NCBI GenBank assembly: GCA_020639255.1
Contig: JACKGZ010000007.1
Location: 62,001 to 126,000, forward strand
DNA length: 64,000 bases
Direction: 5' to 3'
Source: Phycisphaera sp.
GTDB lineage: Bacteria; Planctomycetota; Phycisphaerae; Phycisphaerales; UBA1924
The notes under the pieces were generated by a model. It did no database searches, was not told the origin of the DNA, and saw only the letters and a list, made by a program, of their open reading frames with translations. Positions 1 through 9,144 of the stretch are shown here, one piece after another; position 1 is the first letter of the stretch; each line of letters begins with the position of its first letter. A program made the position numbers and the translations under genes.

Positions 1-36
1 ATCATCAGAACGTTCTTCATCGCAGCAGTCTACCGG

Positions 37-1872
37 TTAGCTCTCTTCCAGTGCCTCTCTGTATCGGCTCATCACGTGGATCCGTGTAATCAGACCGATC
101 GGACGGGGGTTTTTCCCGGCCGTCACGAGGCACAGGCTCGACACATCGTGCTCCGCGAAACGGTCCACGACCACGTCCAGCGTCTCGTCCGGGTGGATCA
201 CCGGCAGGTCGGTCCGCAATAACTCCGCGACCAGGAGCAGCGGGATGGCCTCTCGGTCGATCAGGGCCGTCCGCATGTCCTTGCCCGTCACCATCCCGAT
301 ATACGAGCCGTCCTGCTCCACGACCACGAAGTCCGGAACGTGGTAGTTGGCGTGAAGCGAAACGAGCTTGCCCAGCGGGTCCGAGGCGAAGACCGCGTCC
401 TCGGGGAGCGGCTCGATCGGGACGCTCGTCACCGGGATCTTGCGCAAGAGCGAGATGTCCCGCGCCCCGCCAAGCAGCACGCCCTCGCGCCGGAGCTTGA
501 AGGTGTAGATCGAGTCGCGCTCAAGCACCGTCGCCACGACCGTCGCCACCACAGCCGCCAGCATGATGGGCAGCAGCACGTACACGTTGCGTGTCAGCTC
601 GAAGAGGATGAGGATCGACGTCAGCGTCGCGTGCGTCGTACCCGCGACGACGGCCGCCATGCCCACCAGCGCATACGCCGCGGGCGAGCCGCCCTCGGGC
701 ATCAGGCCCATGCGTTCGAGCGCCACACCGAGCGCCGCGCCCGCGACCGCACCCAGGAAAAGGCTCGGCGCGAACACGCCGCCCGAGCCGCCCGAGGCGA
801 GCGTGAAAACCGTGCCCACCATCTTGAGTAAGACGAGCAGCGTCAGCAGCACAACCGACGTGGCGATGATCGAGCCGGAACCTGTGTCGTACGCCTTCGG
901 GTCGAGCAGCTCGCGGATCGTCGAGTAGCCGTTGCCGTAGAACATCGGCACGTGCGCCCCGTGCTCGGGCTGTGCGGCGTTGAGCGCGAGAATGAACGCA
1001 TACCCGATGAGCCCGAGCGCCAGCCCGCCCGTGATCGGCTTGAGCAATGGGTGCAGCTTCCAGTCGTCGTACAGATCCTCGCCCTTGTGCAGGAGCAGGT
1101 TGAAACCGACCGCCACCAGCCCGCACACGCCGCCGAGCAGCACGAAACCGGGCAACTCGAAGATCGAGAACGTGTACCCGTGCAGATCGCCAGGCGTCGC
1201 GAAGATCGCGTGGTTCTCGCCGAGCACCGCCTGCGTCGTCGCCTGGCTGAACACGCTCGCTACCACGATCGGCGCGAACGCCTTGACCGAGAAGTCGCGG
1301 AGCAGGATCTCCAGCACGAAGAACACGCCCGCGATGGGCGCGTTGAAGATCGAGCTGATGCCCGCCGCCGCCCCGCAGCCGACGAGCGTGCCCATGTGCT
1401 CGCGCGTCATGTGCAGCCGCTGCCCGACGACCGAGCCCACGGTCGCGCCGATCTGCACGACCGGGCCCTCCGTGCCCGCCGATCCACCTGAACCGACGGT
1501 CAGGATCGAGGCGATGACCTTCACCACGCCGATCGGCCAGCGGATCAGGCCGCCGCGTTTGATGAGCGCGTTCATGACCTGCGGCACGCCGTGGCCCTTG
1601 GCCTCCGACGCGAACAGTTTCACCAGCACACCCGTCAGCGCCATGCCCACCACGGGCGTGACGATCAGCATCCACGACGCTTCGCGCTGCGTGTGCATGA
1701 CGTGCTCGTTGACGTATTCGAGTGTCTTGTCGAACGCGACCGCGCCCAGGCCCGTGAGCGAGCCGATGATCGCCCCGATGACGATCAGCCACCACTCCGT
1801 TCCGTGTCCGGAGTTCCATGGTTTCCGACCCGCAGATCGGGCCTTAGTGAGATTGGTCAGAAACGAAGCCAC
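37..1872 (-). CDS. ClC-family chloride channel/transporter with C-terminal CBS domains
   Basis: 611-residue membrane protein that moves chloride (or exchanges Cl-/H+) across the inner membrane. The ClC signature elements are visible: GHGVP near residues 93-97 (usual form GSGIP, so the first-shell serine is replaced by histidine), GTEGP at 133-137 with the gating glutamate at 135, a GIxxxFNAPIAG segment, and GGSGGVFAPSLF. The last ~130 residues form a CBS pair (regulatory, usually nucleotide-binding). The start is GTG at 1872. The gene stands alone, followed by the window edge. The loss of the selectivity serine makes ion specificity uncertain; the family call itself is firm. Confidence 0.93.
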   Translation of the reverse strand: MASFLTNLTKARSAGRKPWNSGHGTEWWLIVIGAIIGSLTGLGAVAFDKTLEYVNEHVMHTQREASWMLIVTPVVGMALTGVLVKLFASEAKGHGVPQVMNALIKRGGLIRWPIGVVKVIASILTVGSGGSAGTEGPVVQIGATVGSVVGQRLHMTREHMGTLVGCGAAAGISSIFNAPIAGVFFVLEILLRDFSVKAFAPIVVASVFSQATTQAVLGENHAIFATPGDLHGYTFSIFELPGFVLLGGVCGLVAVGFNLLLHKGEDLYDDWKLHPLLKPITGGLALGLIGYAFILALNAAQPEHGAHVPMFYGNGYSTIRELLDPKAYDTGSGSIIATSVVLLTLLVLLKMVGTVFTLASGGSGGVFAPSLFLGAVAGAALGVALERMGLMPEGGSPAAYALVGMAAVVAGTTHATLTSILILFELTRNVYVLLPIMLAAVVATVVATVLERDSIYTFKLRREGVLLGGARDISLLRKIPVTSVPIEPLPEDAVFASDPLGKLVSLHANYHVPDFVVVEQDGSYIGMVTGKDMRTALIDREAIPLLLVAELLRTDLPVIHPDETLDVVVDRFAEHDVSSLCLVTAGKNPRPIGLITRIHVMSRYREALEES

Positions 1873-1907
1873 GCCTGCGACTCTAGCAACGTTCCGGCGC
1901 GCGATAC

Positions 1908-1930
1908 GAGCCCCTCACGCAAGCGAGGGG
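1908..1930. repeat. palindromic intergenic repeat, family A (single copy)
   Basis: A 23-base element, GAGCCCCT..GCGAGGGG, lying upstream of the ClC gene and downstream of topA. It can fold as a CCCCTC/GAGGGG hairpin. It differs by one base from the two copies around 9145-9217, so it is a dispersed repeat rather than a one-off terminator. Confidence 0.6.
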
Positions 1931-1963
1931 ACAAGTTCAATTGACGAGTGCGGAGTTTGCCTC

Positions 1964-1987
1964 GGGCGGCGAGACGCCGCCCCCACC
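1964..1987. repeat. palindromic intergenic repeat, family B (single copy)
   Basis: The 24-base unit GGGCGGCG..CGCCGCCCCCACC matches, with one substitution, the right arm of the inverted pair at 49064-49134 and, in reverse orientation, the element at 54062. It lies just past the topA stop (minus strand), where its GC-rich stem could also act as a terminator. Confidence 0.6.
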
Positions 1988-2000
1988 CGATGGAGTCGGG

Positions 2001-4799
2001 CTAGGCCGCCGAGCCCGCCGCCTGCTTTCCGCGGAGCCGATCGAGTTCTTCCTCGGAATCGATGAGCAGCTCCTCGACCTTGGGCGCCTCGGGCAGGGGT
2101 TTGCCCTTGGCGTCGGTCAGCGCCTTGCCGTCGAGTGTGTACAGGATCGGCACCGGGTTCTGCTTCATGTGGTTCTTGAGCGCGAGTTCGAGCTCTTTCT
2201 GGCGTTCTTCGCTCAACTCGGCCCACTTACCCCGGCCCCGGCACTTGGGAAACCGGCTGCAACCGAGCCACGGGCCCCGCGCCCCCTCACGCAGGTTCAG
2301 CGGGCTCTCGCACGTCGGGCAGGGCAGATCTGTCTCCAAAGGCGGCGGGGCCTTGGGCACCGCGAAGCCCTTCTTGTCGATGTTGATGATCACGCCCGTC
2401 TCGCCGGCGACCTCGCCCTCCTCAAGGGGCGTCGCCAGGAAGTCGCCGAACCGCCCCGACTTCTTCACCATGGGCCTTCCCGTCACCGGGCAGGCGATGT
2501 TGACGAACTCGGCGAACTTGGGCCGACCCTCGCGGTCGCAGGGCACCGCGTACTTGCAGTCCGGGTACTGCGAGCAGCTCAGGAACCTGCCGTTCTTCCC
2601 GAAGCGGTAGACCAACGACGAGCCGCAGGTCTCGCAGCGGTACTCCTCGGGCGCGGGCACGACCTCGGCCTTGGCGTGGCTGAGTTCCTCGTGCGCCTTC
2701 TCCAGCGCCTCGCTGAATGGGCCGTAGAACCGGCTCAGCATCTCGATCCAGTCGAGGTGGTCCTCCTCGATCTTGTCGAGTTCCGACTCCATGTCGCGGG
2801 TGTAGCCCACGTCCATGATCGTCGGGAACGCCTCGATCAGCTTGGCCGTCACCACCTCGCCCAGGTCCGTCGCGTGGAATCGGCGCTGGATCAGCTCGAC
2901 GTAGTTGCGGTCCTGGATCACGCTGATGATCGACGCGTACGTCGACGGCCTGCCGATGCCCTCGGATTCGAGCATCTTGATCAGGCTCGCCTCGGTGTAC
3001 CGCGGCGGCGGGCTCGTGAACTTCTGCATCGGGTCGATCGCGAACGCACACGCCTCGTCGCCCTCGGCGAGCTTGGGCAGCGTCTGCTCGTCCGCGGACA
3101 CGGGCACGCCCGCGACGCGGTAGAACCCGTCGAAGACCAGGACGCGCCCCGTCGCGCGGAACGTCAGCGGGCGGCTCTTGTCCGTGCCGCCCTTGATGTT
3201 CACGCCCGTCGAGTCCCACTGCGCGGGCGTCATCTGGCACGCGACGAACCGCTCCCAGATCAGCTTGTAGACCTTGAACTGGTCCTCGGTCAGCGCCTTC
3301 TTCACCGCGTCGGGCGTGCGGGCCGGGTCGGTCGGGCGGATCGCCTCGTGCGCTTCCTGCGCCGCCTTGTTGCTCGACGAATAGAAGTTGGGTTTCTCGG
3401 GCAGATAGTTGCCACCGAACGTCCGATCGATGTACGACCGGGCCGCGTTCAGCGCCTCGCCCGCGATGTGCGTCGAGTCGGTACGCATGTAGGTGATCAG
3501 GCCGACGGGGCCCTCACCCGGGACGTTCACGCCCTCGTACAGCGCCTGAGCCGCTCGCATCGTCCGCTGTGCGCCAAAGCCGAGCCTGTTCGACGCCTGC
3601 TGCTGGAGTGTCGACGTGATGAACGGCGGCGACGGGCGCGAGCTCGTCCGCTTCGTCTCGATCGAGTCGATGTGCCACTCAACCCCTGTGTCCGCATCGC
3701 CCGAGATCGAGCGCACAAACTTCGCCGGTCCTTTGCCCCGCTCGTCCTGTGTCACCTTCGACTCGACGTTCGTGAGCCCCGCGAGCTTGGTGACTTCGAG
3801 CACACGTTGGGTCAGATCCGTCGGCTCGGTGTCCGCACTCCCCGGGGCGCTGATGTCGAACTTCTCGCCGCCGATCTCGATGAGATCTGCGCGGATGGCT
3901 CCCTTGTCGGCAAGCCACGCGTTCTGCGACTTGACCGTCGGGCCCTGTCCCTTCTCGTCCTTCTTGGCGAGCAACTTTTTCCATTCGTCCGCCAGCTTCG
4001 AGGCGGCCTTCGTGTCGAGCGTGAAGTTCACGCTCATCTCCCAGCGTTCGTCTGGGACGAAGGCCATGATCTCCTTCTCGCGCTCGACGATCACGCGGAC
4101 CGCCACGCTCTGCACGCGTCCGGCGCTCAGCCCTCGCGCCACCTTCTTCCAGAGCAGGGGCGAGACCTGATACCCCACGATGCGATCGAGGATCCGGCGC
4201 GCCTGCTGGGCGTTGACGCGGTCCACGTCGATCGGGTGCGGGTTGTGGAAGGCCTTCTCGATCTCGCCCTTGGTGATGGCCGCAAAGATCACACGCTTGG
4301 CGTCTCTGGGCTCGATCCCAATCTCTTGCGCGAGGTGCCAGGCGATCGCCTCCCCCTCGCGGTCAAGGTCGGTGGCGAACCAGATCTCGCCCCCGGTCGT
4401 CATCGCGTCGTGGGCCGCCTTCTTGAGGTCGGTGACCACCGCCTCCTTGCCCGAGAGCACCTCATAAGAAGGTGTGAACTTCTTCTCCAGATCCACGCCC
4501 GGCACGGGCTGCTTCTTGCCCTTGGGCGCCTTGCTCGGGAGGTCGCGCACATGCCCGACGCTGGCGAGCACGACGTACTCGGGCCCGAGGTACTTGTTGA
4601 TGGTCTTGGCCTTGGCCGGGGATTCGACGATGACGAGGCTCTTGCCGCTGGCGTCGCCCTTCTTGTAGCCCAGGCCCTTGCCCGGGCCGCCGCGCCGACC
4701 GCTGGCCTTGCGCCCGCTCGTGCTGCGAGCCGGGGCCTTCTTGGCAGTGGCCTTGCTCGCGGCTTTCTTCGTCGTCTTTTTGGTCGTCTTTTTCGCCAT
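2001..4799 (-). CDS. topA: DNA topoisomerase I (type IA)
   Basis: 932 residues. Relaxes negatively supercoiled DNA. After a ~50-residue tail rich in Lys, Ala, Thr and Ser comes the Toprim domain (KSLVIVESPAKAKT with Glu59, and DLDREGEAIAWHL), then the type IA core with the catalytic tyrosine in ITYMRTDST. At the C-terminus there are zinc-ribbon modules: CETCGSSL..CSQYPDCKYA, a CPVTGRPM remnant with fewer cysteines, and CPTCESPL..CSRFPKCRGRG. The ATG start places the basic tail inside the protein; a similar tail is found on PPDK at 33961. Full-length for the family, with high confidence. Confidence 0.97.
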   Translation of the reverse strand: MAKKTTKKTTKKAASKATAKKAPARSTSGRKASGRRGGPGKGLGYKKGDASGKSLVIVESPAKAKTINKYLGPEYVVLASVGHVRDLPSKAPKGKKQPVPGVDLEKKFTPSYEVLSGKEAVVTDLKKAAHDAMTTGGEIWFATDLDREGEAIAWHLAQEIGIEPRDAKRVIFAAITKGEIEKAFHNPHPIDVDRVNAQQARRILDRIVGYQVSPLLWKKVARGLSAGRVQSVAVRVIVEREKEIMAFVPDERWEMSVNFTLDTKAASKLADEWKKLLAKKDEKGQGPTVKSQNAWLADKGAIRADLIEIGGEKFDISAPGSADTEPTDLTQRVLEVTKLAGLTNVESKVTQDERGKGPAKFVRSISGDADTGVEWHIDSIETKRTSSRPSPPFITSTLQQQASNRLGFGAQRTMRAAQALYEGVNVPGEGPVGLITYMRTDSTHIAGEALNAARSYIDRTFGGNYLPEKPNFYSSSNKAAQEAHEAIRPTDPARTPDAVKKALTEDQFKVYKLIWERFVACQMTPAQWDSTGVNIKGGTDKSRPLTFRATGRVLVFDGFYRVAGVPVSADEQTLPKLAEGDEACAFAIDPMQKFTSPPPRYTEASLIKMLESEGIGRPSTYASIISVIQDRNYVELIQRRFHATDLGEVVTAKLIEAFPTIMDVGYTRDMESELDKIEEDHLDWIEMLSRFYGPFSEALEKAHEELSHAKAEVVPAPEEYRCETCGSSLVYRFGKNGRFLSCSQYPDCKYAVPCDREGRPKFAEFVNIACPVTGRPMVKKSGRFGDFLATPLEEGEVAGETGVIINIDKKGFAVPKAPPPLETDLPCPTCESPLNLREGARGPWLGCSRFPKCRGRGKWAELSEERQKELELALKNHMKQNPVPILYTLDGKALTDAKGKPLPEAPKVEELLIDSEEELDRLRGKQAAGSAA

Positions 4800-4932
4800 G
4801 GGCCTGCCCGGTGCTCCGCAGTGGGGCCCTGCCCCCGCCTATCCCGATCGGTCGGAGGAAACGGGCCTCGCCAGCGGTTGTCAAGCCGGGAGCCAACCCG
4901 AATATTTCACGACCGTCTGGATCGAACGGGAT

Positions 4933-5877
4933 TTAAGGCTCCGTAAGCACTTTCTGGGCAACAGCTTGTGCCATTTCGACGGGTTCCTGCTCCTCGGGGC
5001 GGAGGGTCAGGGTTCCGGGTGTGGTTTGAAGTCGACGGAGCCAGGTCCGCTGGTTCTTGGCGAATCGGCGGGTCTCGATCTTGATCCGCTCGTAGGCGTC
5101 GTCCTCGGAGAGCCGCCCCTCGAAGTGGTCCACAAGCTGCTTGTAGCCAAGGGCTTGGCCGGCCGTGGGGCCGAGACGCCCCGCGGTGTGCAGCCCGCGC
5201 ACTTCTTCTGTGAGTCCCGATTGGCGCATCAGCTTCACGCGGGCGTTGATTCGGCTGTTGATGGTCGCGGTCTCCCAGCTCAGCACGACGAGCTGCGCCC
5301 CCGGGTCGCGCGGGTGTTCACGGTCCCACTGGGTCTGCAGGCTTGTGATGGTCTGCCCGGTCTGCTCGTAGACCTCGAGCGCCCGGATCGTGCGCCGAGT
5401 GTCGGCCGGGTGTATACGACCCGCCGCGTCCGGATCGACCGCCTCGAGCCTTCGGCGCAGCTCATCCGCGGGCAGCGCCTGAAGCCCGGCGCGCAGCTCG
5501 GGGTCGGGCTCGGGGCCTTCGAAGAGCCCGTCGATGAGCGCCTTGATGAAGAGGTGCGTCCCGCCGACCACGATGGGCACCTTGCCGCGCTCTTTGATCT
5601 CCGCGATCGCGCGCTCGGCGAGCGCGAGCCACTGCGCGACCGTGAAGCCCTCGGTGGGTTCAACGATGTCGACGAGGTGGTGGGGGACTTTCGCGAGTTC
5701 CTCGCGCGTGGGCTTGGCGGTCCCGATGTCGAGGCCCCGGTAGACGAGGTACGCGTCTGCCGAGACGATCTCCGCCCCGTGCCCGTGCCGGTTCAGCTCA
5801 TCCGCGATAGCGAGCGCAAGGGCGGTCTTGCCCCCGGCGGTTGGGCCGCAGATGACTGGATATCGCTCGGTCTTCAC
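4933..5877 (-). CDS. miaA: tRNA dimethylallyltransferase
   Basis: 314 residues, GTG start. Transfers a dimethylallyl group from DMAPP to N6 of adenosine 37 in tRNAs reading UNN codons. P-loop GPTAGGKT at residues 11-18, the ISADAYLVYRGLDIGTAKPT segment (substrate Asp and the GTAKPT family signature), and the C-terminal helical region with RRFAKNQRTWLR. Usual length for MiaA. Divergent from der across ~140 bp that hold a palindromic repeat. Firm call. Confidence 0.96.
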   Translation of the reverse strand: MKTERYPVICGPTAGGKTALALAIADELNRHGHGAEIVSADAYLVYRGLDIGTAKPTREELAKVPHHLVDIVEPTEGFTVAQWLALAERAIAEIKERGKVPIVVGGTHLFIKALIDGLFEGPEPDPELRAGLQALPADELRRRLEAVDPDAAGRIHPADTRRTIRALEVYEQTGQTITSLQTQWDREHPRDPGAQLVVLSWETATINSRINARVKLMRQSGLTEEVRGLHTAGRLGPTAGQALGYKQLVDHFEGRLSEDDAYERIKIETRRFAKNQRTWLRRLQTTPGTLTLRPEEQEPVEMAQAVAQKVLTEP

Positions 5878-5895
5878 GCGGAGAGTCTACGACCC

Positions 5896-5973
5896 GGGTG
5901 CCACGGCTTGTCCGCCGCGGCAAGCCGTGATCCCGCGATTCGGGCACGGGTTGCAAGACAACCCGTGGCACCC
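5896..5973. repeat. nested palindromic element between miaA and der
   Basis: The outer arms are GGGTGCCACGGCTTG (5896-5910) and CAACCCGTGGCACCC (5959-5973). Inside them are two further hairpins: CACGGCTTG with CAAGCCGTG (5921-5929), and CACGGGTTG (5945-5953) with CAACCCGTG. This gives a cloverleaf-like set of stems in a 78-base intergenic element. Confidence 0.6.
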
Positions 5974-6020
5974 TCTCAGATGCCTGGTTCAACTTCACAA
6001 TCCCCGACCTACGCTTGCCC

Positions 6021-7616
6021 ATGCCCCTGCCCCGCGTTGCCATTGTGGGCCGACCCAACGTCGGCAAAAGCTCGCTCATGAACCTGCTCGCCAGGGACAA
6101 GGTCTCGATCGTCGATGACCTGCCCGGCGTCACGCGCGACCGGGTGAGCACGATCGTCCATCTCGATGACCCCGAGGGGCAGGGCCCCGGCGTCGATATC
6201 GAGGTGATAGACACCGGCGGCTTCGGCGTGTACGTTGCCGACGGGCAGCGCTTCGACGACGCGGGCAAGGACCTGACCCAGCTCACCGAGCAGATCGAGT
6301 GGCAGATCGCGCAGGCCGTGGGCTCGGCGGACTTGGTTCTGTTCGCGATCGATGCGCAGGTGGGCATCACGCCGCGCGACGAGGAGATCGCCAAGATGCT
6401 CCGCGAGCAGAAGTTCGGTCGCGAGCAGGGCGACGGCAGCAACCCCGTGCCCGTCGTCATGGTCGCGACCAAGATCGATGGGCCCAAGTGGGAAGCCCAC
6501 GGCTACGAGCTCTCGGGCCTCGGGTTCGGTGAGCCGCTCATGATCGGCTCGCTCAACAACTACATGCGCCGCGACTTCTTCGAGAAGCTCTACGAGCACG
6601 TGAAGGATTACGAGTCGACGCCCGAGCCGCCGAGCGACCTGAAGCTGGCGATCGTCGGCAAGCGCAACGCGGGCAAGAGCACGCTGATCAACACGCTGGC
6701 GGGCGAGCCGCGGGTGATCGTGAGCGAGATCGCCGGCACCACTCGCGACGCCGTCGACGTGCGGTTCAAGCTCGACGACAAGACCGTCACCGCGATCGAC
6801 ACCGCGGGCCTTCGGCGCAAGAAGTCGTTCTCGGGTCGCGTCGAGTGGTTCGCGCTCGACAGGCTCCAGCGCTCGCTCAAGCGCGCCGACGCGGTGCTGT
6901 TCCTGGTCGACGCGACGGAGAACATCAGCCACGTCGACAACCAGCTGGCGCGGATGGTGATCGACGCGGGCGTGCCCGTGGTGATCGTGATCAACAAGTG
7001 GGATCTCGCCGAGGGCACGATCGGGCGCAAGGGTCGGCCCGTCGGGACCGCCGACTACGAGGAGTACCTGCGCAAGGAGCTGCAGGGCCTGAAGTTCGCG
7101 CCGCTCGCGTTCATCAGCGCGAGCCAGGGCCGGAACGTGCGCGAGGTGATCGACCTGGCGGGCGAGCTGGCCGAGCAGAGCAAGGTGCGGATCGGCACGG
7201 GCGAGCTCAACCGTCTGATCGAGAAGCTGCTCTCGGAGCGCGGCCCGACGAACAAGCTGGGCGATGTGGCGAAGATCTACTACGCCGCCCAGACCGGCAT
7301 CGCGCCGCCCACGATCACGCTCGTCGTGAACAAGCCCGACCTGTTCACGCCCATGTACCAGCGGTTCCTCATGAATCGCTTCCGTGAGCTTCTGCCGTTC
7401 GGCGAGGTGCCGATCCGATTGCGCATCAAGCCTCGGAGCCAGCGCAAGGGCAAGGCGGGCGTCATCGACACCGAGCGTGGCGACCGAATCATGCCGGGCG
7501 CGCCCGCGGGCGATGTCATCGAGATTGATCTCTCCGATATGGACGACGCGCCGATCTTCACCGACGCCGACTGGGCGGATGTGCCCGACGACGTGGACGA
7601 GTACTTCGACGACTGA
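6021..7616 (+). CDS. der: ribosome-assembly GTPase Der (EngA)
   Basis: 531 residues. Essential double GTPase needed for 50S subunit maturation. Two tandem G domains are seen: GRPNVGKS at residues 10-17 and a second P-loop GKRNAGKST near residue 213, with a VINKWDLAEG G4 motif in the second. The C-terminal KH-like domain carries LPFGEVPIRLRIKPR and ends with an acidic tail (DMDDAPIFTDADWADVPDD). It is longer than typical Der (about 440-500), through inserts in G domain 1 and the tail. The ATG at 6021 is preferred over the TTG six bases upstream. Confidence 0.96.
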   Translation: MPLPRVAIVGRPNVGKSSLMNLLARDKVSIVDDLPGVTRDRVSTIVHLDDPEGQGPGVDIEVIDTGGFGVYVADGQRFDDAGKDLTQLTEQIEWQIAQAVGSADLVLFAIDAQVGITPRDEEIAKMLREQKFGREQGDGSNPVPVVMVATKIDGPKWEAHGYELSGLGFGEPLMIGSLNNYMRRDFFEKLYEHVKDYESTPEPPSDLKLAIVGKRNAGKSTLINTLAGEPRVIVSEIAGTTRDAVDVRFKLDDKTVTAIDTAGLRRKKSFSGRVEWFALDRLQRSLKRADAVLFLVDATENISHVDNQLARMVIDAGVPVVIVINKWDLAEGTIGRKGRPVGTADYEEYLRKELQGLKFAPLAFISASQGRNVREVIDLAGELAEQSKVRIGTGELNRLIEKLLSERGPTNKLGDVAKIYYAAQTGIAPPTITLVVNKPDLFTPMYQRFLMNRFRELLPFGEVPIRLRIKPRSQRKGKAGVIDTERGDRIMPGAPAGDVIEIDLSDMDDAPIFTDADWADVPDDVDEYFDD

Positions 7617-7628
7617 TCTCGCGCTTTC

Positions 7629-8177
7629 TTAGGCGGCGAGTTCTGAGAGTGCATCAACGAGCCCACGCGCACGACGTGTGGATTCGTACATCGACGCGGG
7701 CGGGCGAATGTCGAGCAGCGATGCGCGCACGAGCTCGGTCTCCGTGAGCAGCGTGAGCGACTGGCTGAGCGCCCGGTCCGTGATGGGCGTGGCGCGCCTT
7801 GCGATCTCTCGGAAGCGCATCGGCTCGCGCCCGATCGTCCAGAGGATCGGCAGGTGCCACTTGAAGCCGGGCAGCTCGGGTAGGCCGAGGCGCTGCGTGC
7901 TGCTGGCGATCCGGGCGCACGCGGCCGCGGCGGTTTGGCCCTCGGGCGTCAGCACGTACTCGGGGCGGAGTGGGTGCCCGTAGCCCGGGTTGGGCGCCAC
8001 AAGCCCCATCTGAACGAGTTGCTCGAGGGCCGAGGCGATCGCCTGCGGGCTCGCGCCGAGACGGTTGCGGAGCACGACGACCCGTGTCCCGCCCGTCCGG
8101 GCCAGCTCGGCGAGGATCCCGGCTGACCACTTGTGGTGGAACAGGGCGATCAGCTTGCTGGCTTCGGGGTCAGACAT
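7629..8177 (-). CDS. HxlR-type winged-helix transcriptional regulator
   Basis: 182 residues. It carries two winged-helix-like segments: residues ~1-95 (KWSAGILAELARTGGTRVVVLRNRLGASPQAIASALEQLVQMGLV) and ~105-175 (FKWHLPILWTIGREPMRFREIARR..PITDRALSQSLTLL). The second matches the HxlR pattern of W..ILxxL..GxxRFxELxRxxxxIxxxxLSxxLkxL. It lacks the conserved N-terminal Cys of redox-sensing HxlR members. It is divergent from the VOC gene, with a perfect palindrome in the gap (8205-8219) that is the likely operator. Target and inducer are unknown. Confidence 0.75.
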   Translation of the reverse strand: MSDPEASKLIALFHHKWSAGILAELARTGGTRVVVLRNRLGASPQAIASALEQLVQMGLVAPNPGYGHPLRPEYVLTPEGQTAAAACARIASSTQRLGLPELPGFKWHLPILWTIGREPMRFREIARRATPITDRALSQSLTLLTETELVRASLLDIRPPASMYESTRRARGLVDALSELAA

Positions 8178-8204
8178 GGGGCTTGCAACCGGAGAATGAC
8201 AAAA

Positions 8205-8219
8205 GTATAGTAGCTATAC
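8205..8219. promoter_or_regulatory. palindromic operator between the HxlR regulator and the VOC operon
   Basis: GTATAG-TAG-CTATAC is a perfect 6-bp inverted repeat with a 3-bp centre in the divergent intergenic region. It is AT-rich in a GC-rich genome and overlaps the most plausible promoter space. It is probably the binding site of the adjacent HxlR-type protein (inference). Confidence 0.6.
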
Positions 8220-8257
8220 ATTTCGTCGTCCAGTACTCTCTGCCCAAGGAGCAGCCC

Positions 8258-8638
8258 ATGCCCGGACCGATCGCCTTCTCACCCGAGATCACCATCGCCA
8301 TGCACGTCTCGAATCTCGATCGTTCGATCGACTGGTACACGAACGTGCTGGGCTTCACCATGCTCTACAAAGTCGACGAGATCGCCTGGGCGGAGTTTGC
8401 CTCGCCTGTCAAGGGCACGCAGATCGGGCTCAGCCAGGTCGAGAAGGCCAAGGGCTCGCAGAGCTGCGTGCCCACGTTCGCGGTCGAGGACATCGACGCC
8501 GCGCGAAAGCACCTCGAATCGCACGACGTCCGCTTCGACGGCGACACCATCACGATCGAGGGCCTTGTCAAGCTCGCCACTTTCTTCGACCCCGACGGCA
8601 ACCCGCTCATGCTCAGCCAGTCGCTCATGCAGCACTGA
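8258..8638 (+). CDS. VOC-superfamily (glyoxalase-like) protein
   Basis: 126 residues forming one vicinal-oxygen-chelate unit of paired beta-alpha-beta-beta-beta modules: MHVSNLDRSIDWYTNVLGF at the start, FAVEDIDAARKHLESHDV in the middle, and the closing ATFFDPDGNPLMLSQ. His near residue 12 and Glu/Asp positions could bind a metal, but no substrate can be assigned. The start at 8258 is supported by AAGGAG at 8246-8251; the in-frame extension upstream would run into the regulator. It is probably co-transcribed with the next gene 16 bp downstream and controlled by the divergent HxlR protein. Confidence 0.85.
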   Translation: MPGPIAFSPEITIAMHVSNLDRSIDWYTNVLGFTMLYKVDEIAWAEFASPVKGTQIGLSQVEKAKGSQSCVPTFAVEDIDAARKHLESHDVRFDGDTITIEGLVKLATFFDPDGNPLMLSQSLMQH

Positions 8639-8654
8639 TCGAAGGGAGCACACC

Positions 8655-9140
8655 ATGATCCACATCGCCGCGTTCATCGCCTCGGCGCTTCTGCAGTCGC
8701 CTGTAGCTCCGGCCGCGAGCATCGAGAGCTACGAGTTCCTCTCTGGCACCTGGCGGGGCGAGTCGCACGGCTCGATCATCGAGGAAACCTGGCTCCCGCC
8801 CGAGGAGGGCAACCTCACGGGTGTCTTCCGCATGTCGGGTGAGGGCAGGGTCCGGCTTGTCGAGATCATGACACTCACCGAAGAGGACTCCGGCGTGATG
8901 TACCGTCTGCGCCACTTCAACACGGCTCTCGTGCCATGGAAGTCCGAGGCCGACGGCCCGATCGAGGCCAAGGCCGTGCTCGTGGATTCCGACAGCGTGC
9001 GGTTCGAGTTCGGCGAGGGCGACGATCTTGAGGCGATCACCTACGACCGTGAGGGCGACACCATGACCGCGCGCGTGATCTTCCGGGCCGATGGGCGTGA
9101 CCCGTTCGTGCTCGTCTTCGAGCGCGTGGGCGCTGAGTAA
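8655..9140 (+). CDS. exported DUF6265-like protein
   Basis: 161 residues: a short hydrophobic N-terminus (MIHIAAFIASALLQSP) that may be a signal peptide, then the pattern FLSGTWRGE..IIEETWLPPEEGNLTGVFRM typical of DUF6265 proteins (a lipocalin-like small beta-barrel family of unknown function). It is preceded by GAAGGGAG at 8641-8648. It sits 16 bp after the VOC gene and ends just before a strong hairpin pair, so the two genes look like one transcription unit. Confidence 0.78.
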   Translation: MIHIAAFIASALLQSPVAPAASIESYEFLSGTWRGESHGSIIEETWLPPEEGNLTGVFRMSGEGRVRLVEIMTLTEEDSGVMYRLRHFNTALVPWKSEADGPIEAKAVLVDSDSVRFEFGEGDDLEAITYDREGDTMTARVIFRADGRDPFVLVFERVGAE

Positions 9141-9144
9141 AAAA

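Noticed and set aside
1941..4946. 1001-residue plus-strand open frame opposite topA.
   Set aside because: A GC-driven shadow frame: Arg/Leu/His-rich, no motifs, and topA on the other strand is complete.
5896..5973. Considered as a tRNA gene because of several stems.
   Set aside because: No T-loop GTTCGA-type sequence, no anticodon arm of proper size, and the arms match a repeat layout.
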